DNA of 64,000 nt from Lethocerus indicus. Its lineage: Eukaryota; Arthropoda; Insecta; Hemiptera; Belostomatidae. Both the position numbers and the translations under genes were made by a program. Position 1 is the first letter of the stretch, and every line of letters begins with the position of its first letter. The stretch is taken from the NCBI GenBank assembly GCA_019843655.1, contig JACDQD010000002.1, forward strand, positions 38,126,333-38,190,332, read 5' to 3'. Positions 12,001-22,802 of the stretch are shown here, piece after piece. The notes below the pieces were generated by a model. That model searched no databases and was not told the origin of the DNA. It saw nothing but the letters and a program-made list of their open reading frames with translations.

Positions 12001-12600
12001 CTGTACGATTTAAGCGGTTACAGTACTGAAAAGAGCCTCGAAGGGCGAAGGGTTAAAATCTATAAATCTACCGAATCGCTAACAATAATGCCGCAAGGGG
12101 AAAGTGGAAGGGGAAGACGTTATCACACCGTTCTGTAGGACGGCGATCGCTGTACGATCTCTAACGGTTACAGTACTGAAAAAGAGGCTCGAGGGCGAAC
12201 GGTTGAAAATCTTTATCTACCCCAATCGGTTCGGAATAGTGTATTACATAACGGTTTTAGATTGGCCTAGAAAATTGCTAGTGGGGGGGGGTGAGAGGTT
12301 CTGTTCGGAGATTACTCCGGCGAGTGTATCGCCTCGAAATCGGGGTCTATTTTACCCCGGTTTCGACTATATTATTTTTTTTTACACCCAGATACGAATA
12401 ACTGTAGCTCTTACTTCGCTCTGTCTGGAAGCGACTTTCAACAGGCCGCGGCCGTCCTCGCAGTTGGACTTTTTCAGCGACGATTTCGTCGGCAACGTCT
12501 CGTTGGCCGGAATCGGTTGTTGTTTTTTCACAGTTTTCGAGGCTGTTTTCATCGGCTGGACGTCGCCGTTCGTCAACGGGTGGCTATCCACTTTCAGCAT
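82..12600 (-). CDS. HMBS: Hydroxymethylbilane synthase (porphobilinogen deaminase), 8 exons
   Basis: HMBS joins four porphobilinogens into hydroxymethylbilane, the third step of haem synthesis, in the cytosol. Coding exons in order on the minus strand: 12600-12415, 7625-7553, 7022-6839, 5105-5020, 2713-2535, 1788-1575, 590 (or 582)-462 and 286-82, about 415 residues. Family blocks seen in order are [44 protein letters not shown] (with the catalytic Asp), [11 protein letters not shown] and [12 protein letters not shown] (substrate-binding Arg residues), [21 protein letters not shown] (the Cys that carries the dipyrromethane cofactor), AVWSLDGS and [14 protein letters not shown]. Every junction has GT/AG and matching phase except exon 6 to 7. 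The first 45 or so residues precede the conserved core and make the protein longer than human HMBS (361). ATG 12600 is the first in-frame Met of exon 1. The identification is firm; only the exon 6/7 join is open. Confidence 0.95.
462..590 (-). CDS. HMBS: HMBS exon 7
   Basis: Encodes [15 protein letters not shown] and [14 protein letters not shown]; the donor is GTAAGTC. Acceptor TATTACAG gives start 590 and [10 protein letters not shown], the best family match, but needs incoming phase 2. Acceptor ATTGACAG gives start 582 and keeps phase 1 from exon 6, at the cost of two residues. Confidence 0.85.
690..925 (+). mobile_element. Family B mariner-like MITE
   Basis: A 235-bp element bounded by GGGTACCCAAAAGTAATCGA and the inverse TACTTTTGGGTACACC, flanked by TA-rich DNA. 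The interior holds GACAACTCTCCGCCGCCAC and AAGACCGAAATACATC, found in every B copy. Mariner-type termini are the closest known class. Confidence 0.8.
918..955 (+). repeat. (TA)n microsatellite
   Basis: Pure TA dinucleotides directly against the right end of a family B element. Confidence 0.95.
1575..1788 (-). CDS. HMBS: HMBS exon 6 (cofactor Cys)
   Basis: 214 nt, acceptor TCCGACAG and donor GTACGA. Encodes [39 protein letters not shown], then an acidic stretch (DYEDDGATP). The Cys in AGCSAP is the dipyrromethane attachment residue. Ends in phase 1, which does not match the most natural exon 7 acceptor. Confidence 0.92.
1904..2172 (+). mobile_element. Family A foldback element, complete copy
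   Basis: Both ends are present: ATACCTGTTTTGTGGTCTGC on the left and the inverse CAGACCACAAAACAGGTA on the right. The arms (GTAGGTTCGTGATGTTTCTG, TCTCCTCTCTCGCTG, GGTCTTTTGCTAGACC, and their inverses) pair over nearly the whole 269 bp. No coding capacity. It lies in HMBS intron 5, 116 bp from the exon 6 acceptor. Confidence 0.85.
2200..2332 (+). mobile_element. Family A fragment
   Basis: One arm only, from GTAGGTTCGTGATGTTTCTG to CTTCAGTAGCGCTGTG and GTTGGCGCTTTGGAAACATC. It nearly duplicates the adjacent copy at 1904-2172. Confidence 0.75.
2535..2713 (-). CDS. HMBS: HMBS exon 5
   Basis: 179 nt, acceptor ACTACAG and donor GTACCG. Encodes [29 protein letters not shown] and [16 protein letters not shown]. 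It carries the Arg residues that hold the substrate carboxylates. Phase 0 at its 3' end. Confidence 0.95.
3489..4047 (+). mobile_element. Family D element, full length
   Basis: A 559-bp element with inverted ends: CGACTAAGTAATTGCGGAAT on the left and GAATTCCGCAATTACTTAGC on the right. Subterminal blocks are AAGTGGCGTTATGCG and AACGCCACTCGTCGG. The open stretch at 3641-3973 has no family similarity and is not called a gene. In HMBS intron 4. Confidence 0.75.
4588..4758 (-). mobile_element. Family B MITE, internally deleted
   Basis: Runs from TTAGGCGTACCCGAAAGTAA to GATTACTTTTGGGTATCC, with ATAAGATGTATTTCGGTCTT inside. At 171 bp it is shorter than the 230-bp family norm. Confidence 0.7.
5020..5105 (-). 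CDS. HMBS: HMBS exon 4
   Basis: 86 nt, acceptor TTTCAAAG and donor GTAACG. Encodes [13 protein letters not shown], then [10 protein letters not shown], matching the family block REDPRDAL...LPxGSVVG. One base is left at each end, in phase with exons 3 and 5. Confidence 0.92.
5788..6572 (+). mobile_element. piggyBac-type element with TTAA ends
   Basis: Left end TTAACCCTTTGCGCTCGAG, right end GAGGGCAAAGGGTTAA, about 785 bp. TTAA target duplication and CCCTTTG termini are characteristic of piggyBac. Codons 5970-6245 encode an acidic, Ser-rich frame ([11 protein letters not shown], then KNEDDDDV) like the acidic N-termini of piggyBac transposases, but no catalytic domain follows. A degraded non-autonomous copy in HMBS intron 3. 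Confidence 0.7.
6668..6780 (+). mobile_element. Family A remnant
   Basis: Contains CGGTATTTCGCTAGACCGG, CGTCTTCAGTAGCGCTGTG and the terminal ACAAAAACAGGTA. Ends about 59 bp from the HMBS exon 3 donor. Confidence 0.65.
6839..7022 (-). CDS. HMBS: HMBS exon 3 (catalytic Asp)
   Basis: 184 nt, acceptor TTCTCAG and donor GTGAGT. Encodes [12 protein letters not shown], then [11 protein letters not shown] and [18 protein letters not shown]. The Asp of HSLKDLP is the catalytic aspartate known in the family. Ends with GA, completed to GAG (Glu) by exon 4. Confidence 0.96.
7115..7500 (+). mobile_element. Family A foldback filling HMBS intron 2
   Basis: Left arm GTAGGTCCGTGATGTTTCTG; right arm CGCTACTGAAGATGGCGAGC. 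Centre: TGTACAGTACATGTGAAAGT. It occupies most of the 530-bp intron between HMBS exons 2 and 3. The left half differs from the right by an inserted segment around 7270-7360. Confidence 0.75.
7553..7625 (-). CDS. HMBS: HMBS exon 2
   Basis: A 73-nt exon with acceptor TTTTTGTAG and donor GTGAGTT. It encodes LALIQT followed by an amphipathic helix ending in KSFEI and leaves one G, which completes a Val codon (GTC) with exon 3. LALIQT continues the ASRQSE of exon 1 as in the family. Confidence 0.93.
7803..7871 (+). repeat. (TA)n then (CA)n microsatellite
   Basis: About 48 bp of TA followed by ACACAAACACACACAC. In HMBS intron 1. Confidence 0.95.
7872..9811. other. HMBS intron 1, AT-rich, no gene seen
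   Basis: No coding block or recognised element, apart from (TA)n at 8990-9037 and short polyA runs. Short open frames here have no family features. Confidence 0.6.
8990..9037 (+). repeat. (TA)n microsatellite
   Basis: Pure TA tract of about 48 bp in HMBS intron 1. Confidence 0.95.
9812..10331 (+). mobile_element. Family C element, copy 1
   Basis: About 520 bp with ends CGGTCCAAAAAAATGTATCC and GGATACATTTTTTTGGACCA. Internal blocks CTTTAAGTCGGACTTTAAGC and CCATAACTTGCAAACCAATT recur in all copies. The terminal form GGTGGTCCAAAAAAATG fits Tc1/mariner-like non-autonomous elements. No transposase. Confidence 0.75.
10722..11835 (+). mobile_element. piggyBac-type element, degraded
   Basis: Starts TTAACCCTTTGCAGTCGAA and ends GAGGGCAACGGTTAA. 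The right part carries AGATTCGAGGAATTAGTTAT, also near the right end of the 5788-6572 element. The interior is stop-ridden. In HMBS intron 1. Confidence 0.55.
11836..12215 (+). repeat. Tandem copies of a piggyBac right end
   Basis: Two further copies of the block GGGGAAAGTGGA..GGCGATCGCTGTACGAT (about 11930-12050 and 12060-12207), each ending in a degenerate GGGCGAAGGGTTAA-like end. The same block occurs once at 6450-6570. They look like a local tandem expansion of the element terminus just downstream of HMBS exon 1. Confidence 0.65.
12415..12600 (-). CDS. HMBS: HMBS exon 1 (start codon)
   Basis: Encodes 62 residues from Met at 12598-12600. The polar N-terminal extension is followed by [11 protein letters not shown], the start of the conserved core. 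The donor GTAAGAG is at 12408-12414 on the minus strand, phase 0. It lies 4.8 kb from exon 2. Confidence 0.92.
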
Positions 12601-13599
12601 GACGGATATAATGGAAATTTCACTGAAACTGCGGAAGGGAGACGAAAAACCGCCGCGGTAAAATAAAACCTCTAACCAACTGGACGCCGGAACAATTTAG
12701 AAAGTGACAACTCGGCCGGAGGAATTGGAAAAAAAAAAGGTTGAAACGAGGTCAAATCTTAGTGCAACTAACACTGAAGAATCGAGACTAACCGATCTCG
12801 AATCGGCGCTTATATAGACACGTGTTTTTTCCCCAGTGCTGCCAACCCGACCGTATATAATATTTTCGATTTTGTATAAAAAAATTTTTTTCGCCCGAAA
12901 TAGACAATAAAAAAAAAAAATTTACGTATTGAAACGATTAAATTTTAAATTATACAATCCAACCTAGCTGTCGCTCGCAATTTCATAAAATTAATAAAAA
13001 AACAAATCGTACAACAGAAATTATTTACCGCCTATAGGACGGATAGAAGAAAAATTTTTTCTGTTATATCCCGGTATTCAATTATTGTTCGGGCGAAATA
13101 CTCGTTTTACGACATTTTGAAGAATTGGAAATTTCGTCGAAAAACTTATTATATTGAATAATTTCTCCCCCCGACCGTCCACCACCGCCGCGTCGCCCAG
13201 TGTCCGCAGTCCGCAACGATCCGAATAAAAAAAACAATAAAAACAGCGAATTATTTCTATAAATATTTGTCCTGAACAAAAAAAAAAACCCCGTCAAATT
13301 TTCAATTAATTAAACCGACAGAGCTCTGAGCGATAATAAATACACATTGTCCGTCGATCTCGCACTTGCGCTCAGTGTACAAACAGTTTATCCGTCTTTA
13401 AAATTTACAAAAGGGAAAAACCACGTAATAATCGCTCATCCGCCCATCCGAAATAATAACAATATTATTGTGGCTCATTGAGATTTTGTTGCGGCAAAAT
13501 ATTCGCCCTATGAAATAAATGTTTGAATACACTCAACAATATTCAATTGAATAAAATTTCTTAATAAAAAATGTTAAAAATCAGAAAGTTATTCGATAA

Positions 13600-13935
13600 T
13601 TTTAAAATTGTTGTTCGAAGACTTTAATTTGTATTCGGAATTTTCTCCGTCCAATGCCACCTTTATAACCTTCAACGTTTCCTTTCGTTCATTATGTACG
13701 ACATTTTTTATTTCTGAAAATTTTGCATGTACGAATAATATACTCGTAATTACGAGTATTTTAACCGCGATTATAGTATTTATAATGCGAAATTGCTGAA
13801 AGTAATAAAAAAATTAAAAATTCCTGTAAACACATATGTCATACTGACCCCCATTCGGGGCCTACGGTACTTGATGGGTGAATAAGATAATTGGATAAAA
13901 TCGCCGATATAAAAACGAAATTTCGCTCCTTTCGC
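13600..13935 (+). repeat. Diverged family F fragment
   Basis: GACTTTAATTTGTATTCGGA is close to the family F block at 42293-42315. The later block with AATTACGAGTATTTTAACC and TTCCTGTAAACACAT recurs at 38160-38262. Confidence 0.55.
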
Positions 13936-15165
13936 CAGTTTTTTTTCTCCTATAAACCGGTTTATCCATAACTCAAGTATTTGCCGCATCACTTCCGACT
14001 ATTCTTCAGAATCTAATCGAAAACCGCACGCCGGTAGTGCAAACCGCGTTTTCCCTCGGATTAGTCAATTCTTTATTTATACGACAAGTATTATTTTCCT
14101 CGTTATTCGTTGAAATGAATTTCATCGAATTAAACTTCAGAGGAATTTATACCGACCGGTCTGTACATTGGGCGTCCGTTCGTGGAGCGATTTGAGGATG
14201 GTTCGAAGGACTTTTTATATAATAATTTTATATTATAATAATTGTTTTATTAACAGTCCAAATTTACGTTCTAAGTCGAGTCTTCTGGGTTCCGCATATA
14301 TAAATAACAATAAGAATAAAATTTGTTACAATTTTTTGTATATACCGATGCAAGTCAAAAGTGCCATCTTGATCGAGCGAAACAAATATTTTCATCGCAA
14401 TTGTACTCATATAACTGGCATACAGTTTTGATTGTACAATGAATAAAGTAAAAAAAAAATTTATTTTCAAAGTGGCCCAAGTCCATTTATCTTCAAATCG
14501 AGATATTTAAGGGTTGGCGTTTCAATAAATTTAAAAATATACGTATACGATACTGATGAGCCACCAAGTCCATTCAACATAATTTATGATGCTTCAAATT
14601 GAAAAAAAAAATACAGAATTTATTTTACACATCTTCAAAACACTTCGCCAAACATAATTTACGCGATTCGAAACATTTCAAAACTATACAACGTACAAAA
14701 TTACAAACATCGTCATACAAAGTTTCGTCGCCGAATAACAAAGATGAAAACCCCCGGAAGGAGGAAATTATCATTTGCGCAATTTAAATTGTGTTAATTT
14801 AAGTAGAAAAATGTTTAATTTACCATGTTTTATCCGTGATATTGTAGGGTTATTAATATTTGTAATTTTTTGGGCGAGCGGTTTTTTTTTTATGCCAGAA
14901 AAACATCCCCGTAATACAGAACGTAACGATGTAAAAGATGTAAAATTTTCGTTATCAACAATTGAATAAACGCCTATTATCCTTTTTCAGCTATTTTTTT
15001 TTTCTCCACTATTATATAAGACATTAGGGCCAATTATCGTAGAGGCCGATTTAAAAACTTCTCTCAGATAAGCCTTATCTGAGAAGATTTCAATATTGTT
15101 AAATCGTTTAAATTGGTTGTACACGCCGATAGCCGAAATTTATGACCGATTAAATAACATATTTT

Positions 15166-15168
<3 letters not shown>

Positions 15169-15230
<62 letters not shown>
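15169..15230 (+). repeat. (TA)n microsatellite
   Basis: Pure TA tract of about 60 bp in the HMBS-ERGIC2 intergenic space. Confidence 0.95.
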
Positions 15231-15236
<6 letters not shown>

Positions 15237-15728
15237 ATACTGTACTAGTGCATACATTTTCCGATTATGCGATATTTTACGATAAATTGAGGTTATTGAT
15301 TGAATTATAATTACAAAAATTAATGCCTCAATTATTACGCGTAATAAATAATAATAGAATATTGAAAGGGGAATATTCGCGCTCGATGTATACATTTTTC
15401 CGATTATGCCGTATTACGATCGGACAGTAATTGACCGTTGTCTTAATAATACGATAGTAGTAAAACTGAAACCGTAAATTAATTATTTATTTATTTTTAT
15501 TATTTATAATTATTATGTATTTGGTGGATAAACAGTTGGCAACATCTGTCAAATGGAAACGTAAACTGTAAACACAATCGGACGTCGTAACCTTCCCAGC
15601 GGTTATCCGTGCAGAGTGTCCGTCGGGACGTCGGCTTTTCCAAATTTTCCATCCGTTTCACGCGCGTTTTTCCCCTAATTAATACAGTTTCCACGTCCGT
15701 ATTCGGAAGTCCCGGTTTTATTTTCGCC

Positions 15729-15852
15729 ATGCTGAGGAACAGGAAAAAGCCTTCGTTCTACGGCGTCGAATTGGTCAGGAACCTGGACACGTTCCCGAAA
15801 CTGGTCTGCAACAGCGACGACTACGTCGAGAGGTCGAGGATAGGCGGTGCAG
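15729..15852 (+). CDS. ERGIC2: ERGIC2 exon 1
   Basis: Starts ATG 15729 and encodes 41 residues, including RKKPSFYGVELVRNLDTFPK, equivalent to the N-terminal cytosolic segment of the family. The donor GTTCGG is non-consensus. Phase 1, joined as GTT (Val) with exon 2. Confidence 0.88.
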
Positions 15853-18800
15853 GTTCGGGGAAAAAAAAAAAATTTAACAGAAATCCTTAAAAGTCTCACG
15901 AATTTCGTAACAGAAGCTCATTTTCTAGGCCCCCGATCTAAAACACCATTATTCAGTACACTGTTCCGAACCGATTCGGTTGGTTTGGATTTCAAGAGTT
16001 CATTTCAAACCCCCCCCCCTCCCCCCAATATCCATTAATAAGTTTTCAGGTTCCAATACTCCGTTCGCTCGAATTGATTTCGCGATCTCGAAAGTACGAC
16101 GAGCGGTACATTTTCGCTTGAGTTTGTAGGTTTTCGGTGAAAATGGTTGGTTTGGATTTCAAGAGTTCATTTCAAACCCCCCCATGCCCCAATATCCATT
16201 AATAAGTTTTCAGGTTCCAATACCAGCTCGAATTGATTTCGCGATCTCGCATTTTCGCTTGAGTTTGTAGGTTTTCGGTGAAAATGGTTGGTTTGGATTT
16301 CAAGAGTTCATTTCAAACCCCCCATGTCCCAATATCCATTAATAAGTTTTCAGGTTCCAATACTCCGTTCGCTCGAATTGATTTCGCGATCTCGAAAGTC
16401 ACGACGAAGTACATTTTCGCTCGAGTTTGTAGGTTTTCGTGAAATGTTTTTCGCTTTTATATCGGCTCCCAGAACTGTCGTCGACGGTCGATGTAATTTT
16501 TGTATACCGAACCTTTCGGATCGGACCAAACAATAAGTTCATCTGCGCCAAAATGTCGACGTCAACTCCAAACGTCCAAAAACATCCAAACTGCGCTACT
16601 GAAGATGGCGAGCGGCCGAAACCACGGTCTAGCGAAAGACCGAACCGCAGCGAGAGAGGAGACAGAAACATCACGAACCTACAGTCTATTATTATTCATA
16701 AATTTTTCAAAATTCGGTTGACGTGAAATCCGTCGTCGACCCGAATAGTTTCCGACTTATTATTATATTTCCTGTCCGCCGTTTCAGTTTCGCTGGTCAC
16801 GTACGTCGTCATCGTCTGGATCGTTATATCGGAGACCGGACTCTATTTCGACAGCTATCTCAGTTTCAAATTTACGCCCGACACCGACTACGACGCCAAA
16901 TTGAAATTGAACCTCGACATGACGGTCGCCATGCCCTGTTTCAGTGAGTATCGTTCGATATTTTTTTTCCGTATTTTTTTTCAATATTCTAAACTCAATT
17001 ATACCTCTCGAAGGGATACACGTTATGGCTAGACTTTAGGGTTTCGACGGTTTCCCCCGTCTTCAGCAGGTCGAGTATCTATAAATCGGCGGTAAGGTCT
17101 CGAGAAGAAGGTTTGTATCTATTATTAATTTAATATACCCGTTTTGCGGTCTGCGAGGGGTTGGAATATACTGTAGGTTCGTGACGTTTCTGTCTCCTCT
17201 CTCGCTGCGGTTTGGTCTTTCGCTAGACCGTGGTTTCGTAGCTAACTGTGACTCAGTGAGGAGGATAACACAAGCGCTACTGAAGATGGCGAGCGGCCGA
17301 AACCCTGGTCTAGCAAAAGACCAAACCGGCGAGAGAGGAGACAGAAACATCACTCTGTCTCCTCTCTCGCTGCGGTTTGGTCTTTTGCTAGACCGGTTTG
17401 TCGGCTGCTCGCCATCTTCAGTAGTCTACAGTACATGTGAAAGTGACAGTGGGCAGTGAGGAGGATGCCCAAAAAACATCCAAAGTGCTGACAGTGACTA
17501 ACACAGCGCTACTGAAGATGGCGAGCGGCCGAAACCCCGGTCTAGCAAAAGACCAAACCGGCGAGAGGAGACAGAAACATCACTCTGTCTCTCTCTCGGT
17601 CTTTTGCTAGACGGGTTTGTCGGCTGCTCGCCATCTTCAGTAGTCTGAGTACATGTAAAGTGACAGTGGGCAGTGAGAGGATGCCCAAAAACATCAAACT
17701 GCTAACAGTGACTCTAACACAGCGCTACTGAAGATGGCGAGCGGCCGAAAAACCGGTCTAGCAAAAGACCAAACCGCAGCGAGAGAGGAGACAGAAACAT
17801 CACTCTGTCTCCTCTCGCCGGTTTGGTCTTTTGCTAGAACGGTTTGTCGGCTGCTCGCCATCTTCAGTAGTCTACAGTACATGTGAAAGTGACAGTGGGC
17901 AGTGAGGAGGATGCCCAAAAAACATCCAAATTGCTAACAGTGACTAACACAGCGCTACTGAAGATGGCGAGTGGCCGAAAACCCGGTCTAGCAAAAGACC
18001 GAACCGCAGCGAGAGAGGAGACAGAAACATCACGAACCTACGATCTATTATTATTCATAAATTTTTCAAAACCGGAATCAGTATCGGCCGTCGTCCGCTG
18101 TTGCAGGTATAGGGGCCGACATCCTGGATTCGACCGGTCAGAACCTGCTCATGTTCGGCACGCTCGAGGAGGAGGACACGTGGTTCCGCCTCGGTCCCGA
18201 ACAGGAGAGCCGGTTCAACGATATACGCCAGTTGAACTCCTATCTGAGGGAAGAGTTCCACGCGATACACGACCTCCTATGGAAATCGGGACACTCATTC
18301 CTCTACGCCGGAATGCCGAAGAGGTGAGGCGGTGGACAGTTTTTAAATTTTTTTAAACGTTTCGCGGCGGAGCCAAATCCAAGCGGACCGTAATACGAGA
18401 TAACGCTCGCGAAAAAGAATTTCCCGGTCTGTCGACGTCGCGCCAGGAATTTTTATTAGCGCGTCCCGATTTGTCGCCTACACCGTTATCACGAAAGTGC
18501 GCCATTTCTAATAGAGATTTATACCCGTCTCTTGTCATTATTCGTGGATACACTTTCCGTTCGATACTTTTTTTTTTACTCGGAGAGCAAAAAATCGATA
18601 CATTTCGGGCACTGTTCAATTTTTCCGCGCCATCAATCGTGAGCGCTTACCGCGTACAGTTTTCGCGGTATAATAAGCGTCGCTCTCTCTCTCTCTCTCT
18701 CTTACAATATGTTCGACAGTATTTTTTCGTAAAAGAAAAGTTGAAAGATTTCTAATATCGACGATTTATCGTCAATATTCGCTTTAATTCCTGGTGGATT

Positions 18801-21800
18801 TTCATCGAAATCCAAAAACTTTCGGAACCGAAATTTGTGCTCTGCAAAGAAATTCAGTGCCTGTAGGTGCTGAGAGTTAGCATCTATAGCTGAGCGCCTG
18901 TAGGCGCTGTTCGCTGAGAGTGAGCATCTATAGCTGAGCGCCTAGGCGCTATTCGCTGAGAGTGAGCATCTATAGCTGAGCGCCTGTAGGCGCTGTCCGC
19001 TGAGAGTGAGCATCTATAGCTGAGCACCTGTAGGCGCTGTCCGCTGAGAGTGAGCATCTATAGCTGAGCGCCTGTAGGCGCTGTCCGCTGAGAGTGAGCA
19101 TCTATAGCTGAGCGCCTATAGGCGCTGTTCACAGAATGAGCATCTATAGCTGAGCGCCTATAGGCGCTGTTCGCTGAGAGTGAGCATCTATAGCTGAGCG
19201 CCTGTAGGCGCTGTTCGCTGAGAGTGAGCATCTATAGCTGAGCGCCTAAAGGGTTGAAAAATCATCTTTGCATCTTATCACTTTGTCTTGCATTGGGCGA
19301 GACCTGCTGGCCACATCGATACTCACATAACGAAATACTCTCTGTAGGTTCGTGATGTTTCTGTCTCCTCTCTCTCGCTGCCGGTTCGGTCTTTTGCTAG
19401 ACCTGGGTTTCCGGCCGCTCGCCATCTTCAGTAGCGCTGCGTCACTGTCACTGTCAGCGCTTTGGATGTTTTTTGGGCATCCTCACTGCTGCACTGTCAC
19501 TGTCACATGTACTGTAGTGTCTGTCAGTATGTCAGTCGTTTTATATATATGTGTTCTGTTATTGTTATTGGGGGGGTGTTATGTTTGTCTTCGGATTTTG
19601 TTAATCCGTTTTTCTAAGTGTGAGTCAGATTGTCGGAAGGGGATGGTGTGATCCTTTAAGAGGATTATAGAGAGAGATTTTGTAGGTTCATGATGTTTCT
19701 GTCTCCTCTCAGCGTCGGTTTGGTCTTTTGTTAGACGCGGTTTCGGCCGCTCGCCATCTTCAGTAGCGCTGTGTTACTGTCCCTGTTAGCAGTTTGGATG
19801 TTTTTGGGCATCCTCACTGCCACTGTCACTTTTACATGACAGTACACGTGAAACGGTACCGAAATAGTACATCCAAAGTGCTACTGAAGATGGGGCGAAG
19901 GAAAACCGGAGCAAAGACCGAACCAGCGAAGAGGAGACAGAAACATCACGAACCTACGGTATATTCCACAACCCCTCGCAGACCACAAAACAGGTATATC
20001 GAAATACTCCCTCTTCTTATACTGTGTTTCGTTGTCCGCAGGTCGTCGAATCCGAGGGAGCCGGCCGACGCTTGCCGCGTTTTCGGCTCGCTCGTCGTTA
20101 ACAAAGTCGCCGGCAATTTGCACGTCACCGCCGGCAAATCGATGCCGATACCGCAGGGCCACGTACACATATCGGCATTCATCACCCAGTCGGGTTACAA
20201 CTTCTCGCACCGTATACACCACCTGTCGTTCGGCGATCCGAGCGTCGGCATTATCCACCCGTTGGACGGCGACGAGAAGATCACTGAAGAGAGTCGGTGA
20301 CGTTAAAATCCCCGTTTAGTTAAAAACGGGGGATCGGTTAATAGTTTTTTTTAAATTTTCCGTTTTATCTTTCGACTCCTGGCTGAGGAGATATCGAGAG
20401 GCGAGAGTTTCAAAAATGTCTCCGACAACGTAGAATTTCAGTTCTGTGTATACCTTCACTACATATCGTCTGTCGCATATTCGACTGTGTCGAAGCCTTT
20501 AAAAGAAATCTTTATTTTAACGCTGTAGGTTCGTGATGTTTCCGTCTCCTCTCTCTCTCTCGCGCCGCGGTTAGATCTTTTGCTGGGCGCCGGGGTTTCG
20601 GCAAAATAAGCGAAAACGGCGAGAGAGAGAGAGGAACGAAACATCGAACCTAATATTCTCAACCCTCGCAGACCACAAAACAGGTATATGAAACTTTATA
20701 AAAATTAAAATTAAGTTTGATATACCTGTTTATGTGGCTAGGTTTGATGTTTCTGTCTCCTCTCTCTTGTTTGGTCTTTGCTAGACCTGGTTTGAGCCGC
20801 TCGCCATCTTCAGTAGCGCTGTGTTACTGTCACTGTCAGCACTGTTTTTGGGGGCATCCTCACTGCCCACTGTGTTACTGTCACGTGTCACTTACACACC
20901 CCGCCCAACCACCACACCATCCCCTTCACGACAATCTGACTCGTCGTCACACTTTGAAAAACGGATTAACAAAAATCCGAAGACAAACATAACACCCCCC
21001 CAATAACAATAACAGAACACATATATATAAAGGACTGACATACTGACAGACACTACAGTACATGTAAGTGACAGTGCTGCAGTGAGGATGCCCAAAAACA
21101 TCAAAGTGCACAGTGACAGTAACACAGCGCTACTGAAGATGGCGAGCAGCCAAAACCGGTCTAGCAAAAGACCAAACCGCGGCGAGAGAGGAGACAGAAA
21201 CAACCTACGGTAAAGGACCCGCAGATAAGAAGCGCGAAGAATCTTATCAGCGCAAAGATGTCGTGAACGCACTTCCTAAGTGTTCGGGTTCAAACGCTCG
21301 GTTCGCTCTAATCGCTTTTCGCGTTTTCGAAACTACGAAAGCTTTGAAGAGTTTGTCGGTTTTCTCGCGGGTGAAAATGTTTTCTCGCGATCGTCCGGAA
21401 TTGGAAACGAAAAAAAAAAAGGAAAAACGCATCGAAAAACCCGAACGAGTTAAATTCATATTCGAGCCCAAATCAATATACGAACGGAACAAAATTTTGT
21501 GAGTAAATCGGTGAGTGTCGAATCGTAAAATGAGACCCCGGCCGAGCACGGTGGATCGTGTAATTGTATTGTCGGTTTTCGATGTACGAAGTCGTAAATC
21601 GGACTCGTTTTACGAAGCGGCGACGTTCCAACGAGCGGTTGTAAAGAACGACTCTGTTCCAACGATTCCGGAGACGCCGCGTCGGACGTCGTGTTTAGCT
21701 TTTAAAAAAATCTCCGCGTTTTATTGTCGTCCGAAAACTGCACGATCGACTATTGTTACGTTGCAGATATGGCCCTGTACCAGTATTTCATCGAAGTCGT

Positions 21801-22761
21801 ACCGACCGATGTCCGCACTTTCCTATCCAAGACTAAAACCTATCAGTATTCGGTGAAGGATCACATGCGTGTCATCGACCACGATAAAGGTGCGATTAAA
21901 ATCGTTCTATAATTCGTTACGAAATTAATTCAGTCTGAAAACGAATAAGCGTTCGTTCTCCGTTCTTTCCCTATATTTCTCTTCGGTCTTATTCATTCGT
22001 TATGAAATTAATTCAGTCTGAAAACGAATAAGCGTTCGTTCTCCGTTCTTTCCCTATATTTCTCTTCGGTCTTATTCTTTGTTACATAATTAATTTAGTC
22101 TGAAAATAAATAAGGGTTCGTTCTCCGTTCTTACCCTATATTTCTCTTCGGTCTTATTCTTCGTTCAGTCTTAATTCGTTCTCCGTTCTTACCCTATATT
22201 TTCTTCGGTCTTATTCTTCGAAATTAATTCAGTCTGAAAACGAATAAGGGTTCGTTCTCCGTTCTTACCCTATATTTCTCTTCGGTCTTATTCTTCGTTA
22301 CATAATTAATTCAGTCTGAAAACGAATAAGCGTTCGTTCTCCGTTCTTTCCCTATATTTCTCTTCGGTCTTATTCTTCGTTACATAATTAATTCAGTCTG
22401 AAAACGAATAAGCGTTCGTTCTCCGTTCTTACCCTATATTTCTCTTCGGTCTTATTCATTCGTTACGAAATTAATTCAGTCTGAAAACGAATAAGCGTCC
22501 GTTCTCCGTTCTTTCCCCAATATTTCTCTTCGGTCTTTATAAAAATTAATTCAGTTCGAGAAATAAATATTTCGTTTTCATTTCTTTCTTATATTTTCCG
22601 AAATATGCATGGAAGAACGAATGTTTATTTCGGTTTCTTGCGCAATAGTTTAACATACCGTCGGTTTGCGGTCTTCGCGGACTCGGTTTCGCTCGGTCTT
22701 CAGTAGCGCGGCGCTTAACGCAGCGCTACTGAAGACGGCGAGAGGAGACCGCCAACCCTAC

Positions 22762-22802
<41 letters not shown>

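Larger units (their letters stand above)
12601..15728. promoter_or_regulatory. Intergenic space between divergent HMBS and ERGIC2
   Basis: 3.1 kb between two start codons facing away from each other, so it must hold both promoters. The only other content recognised is a family F fragment (13600-13935) and (TA)n (15169-15230). No conserved gene seen; small open frames here look random. TATA-like strings are common in AT-rich DNA and are not called. Confidence 0.5.
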
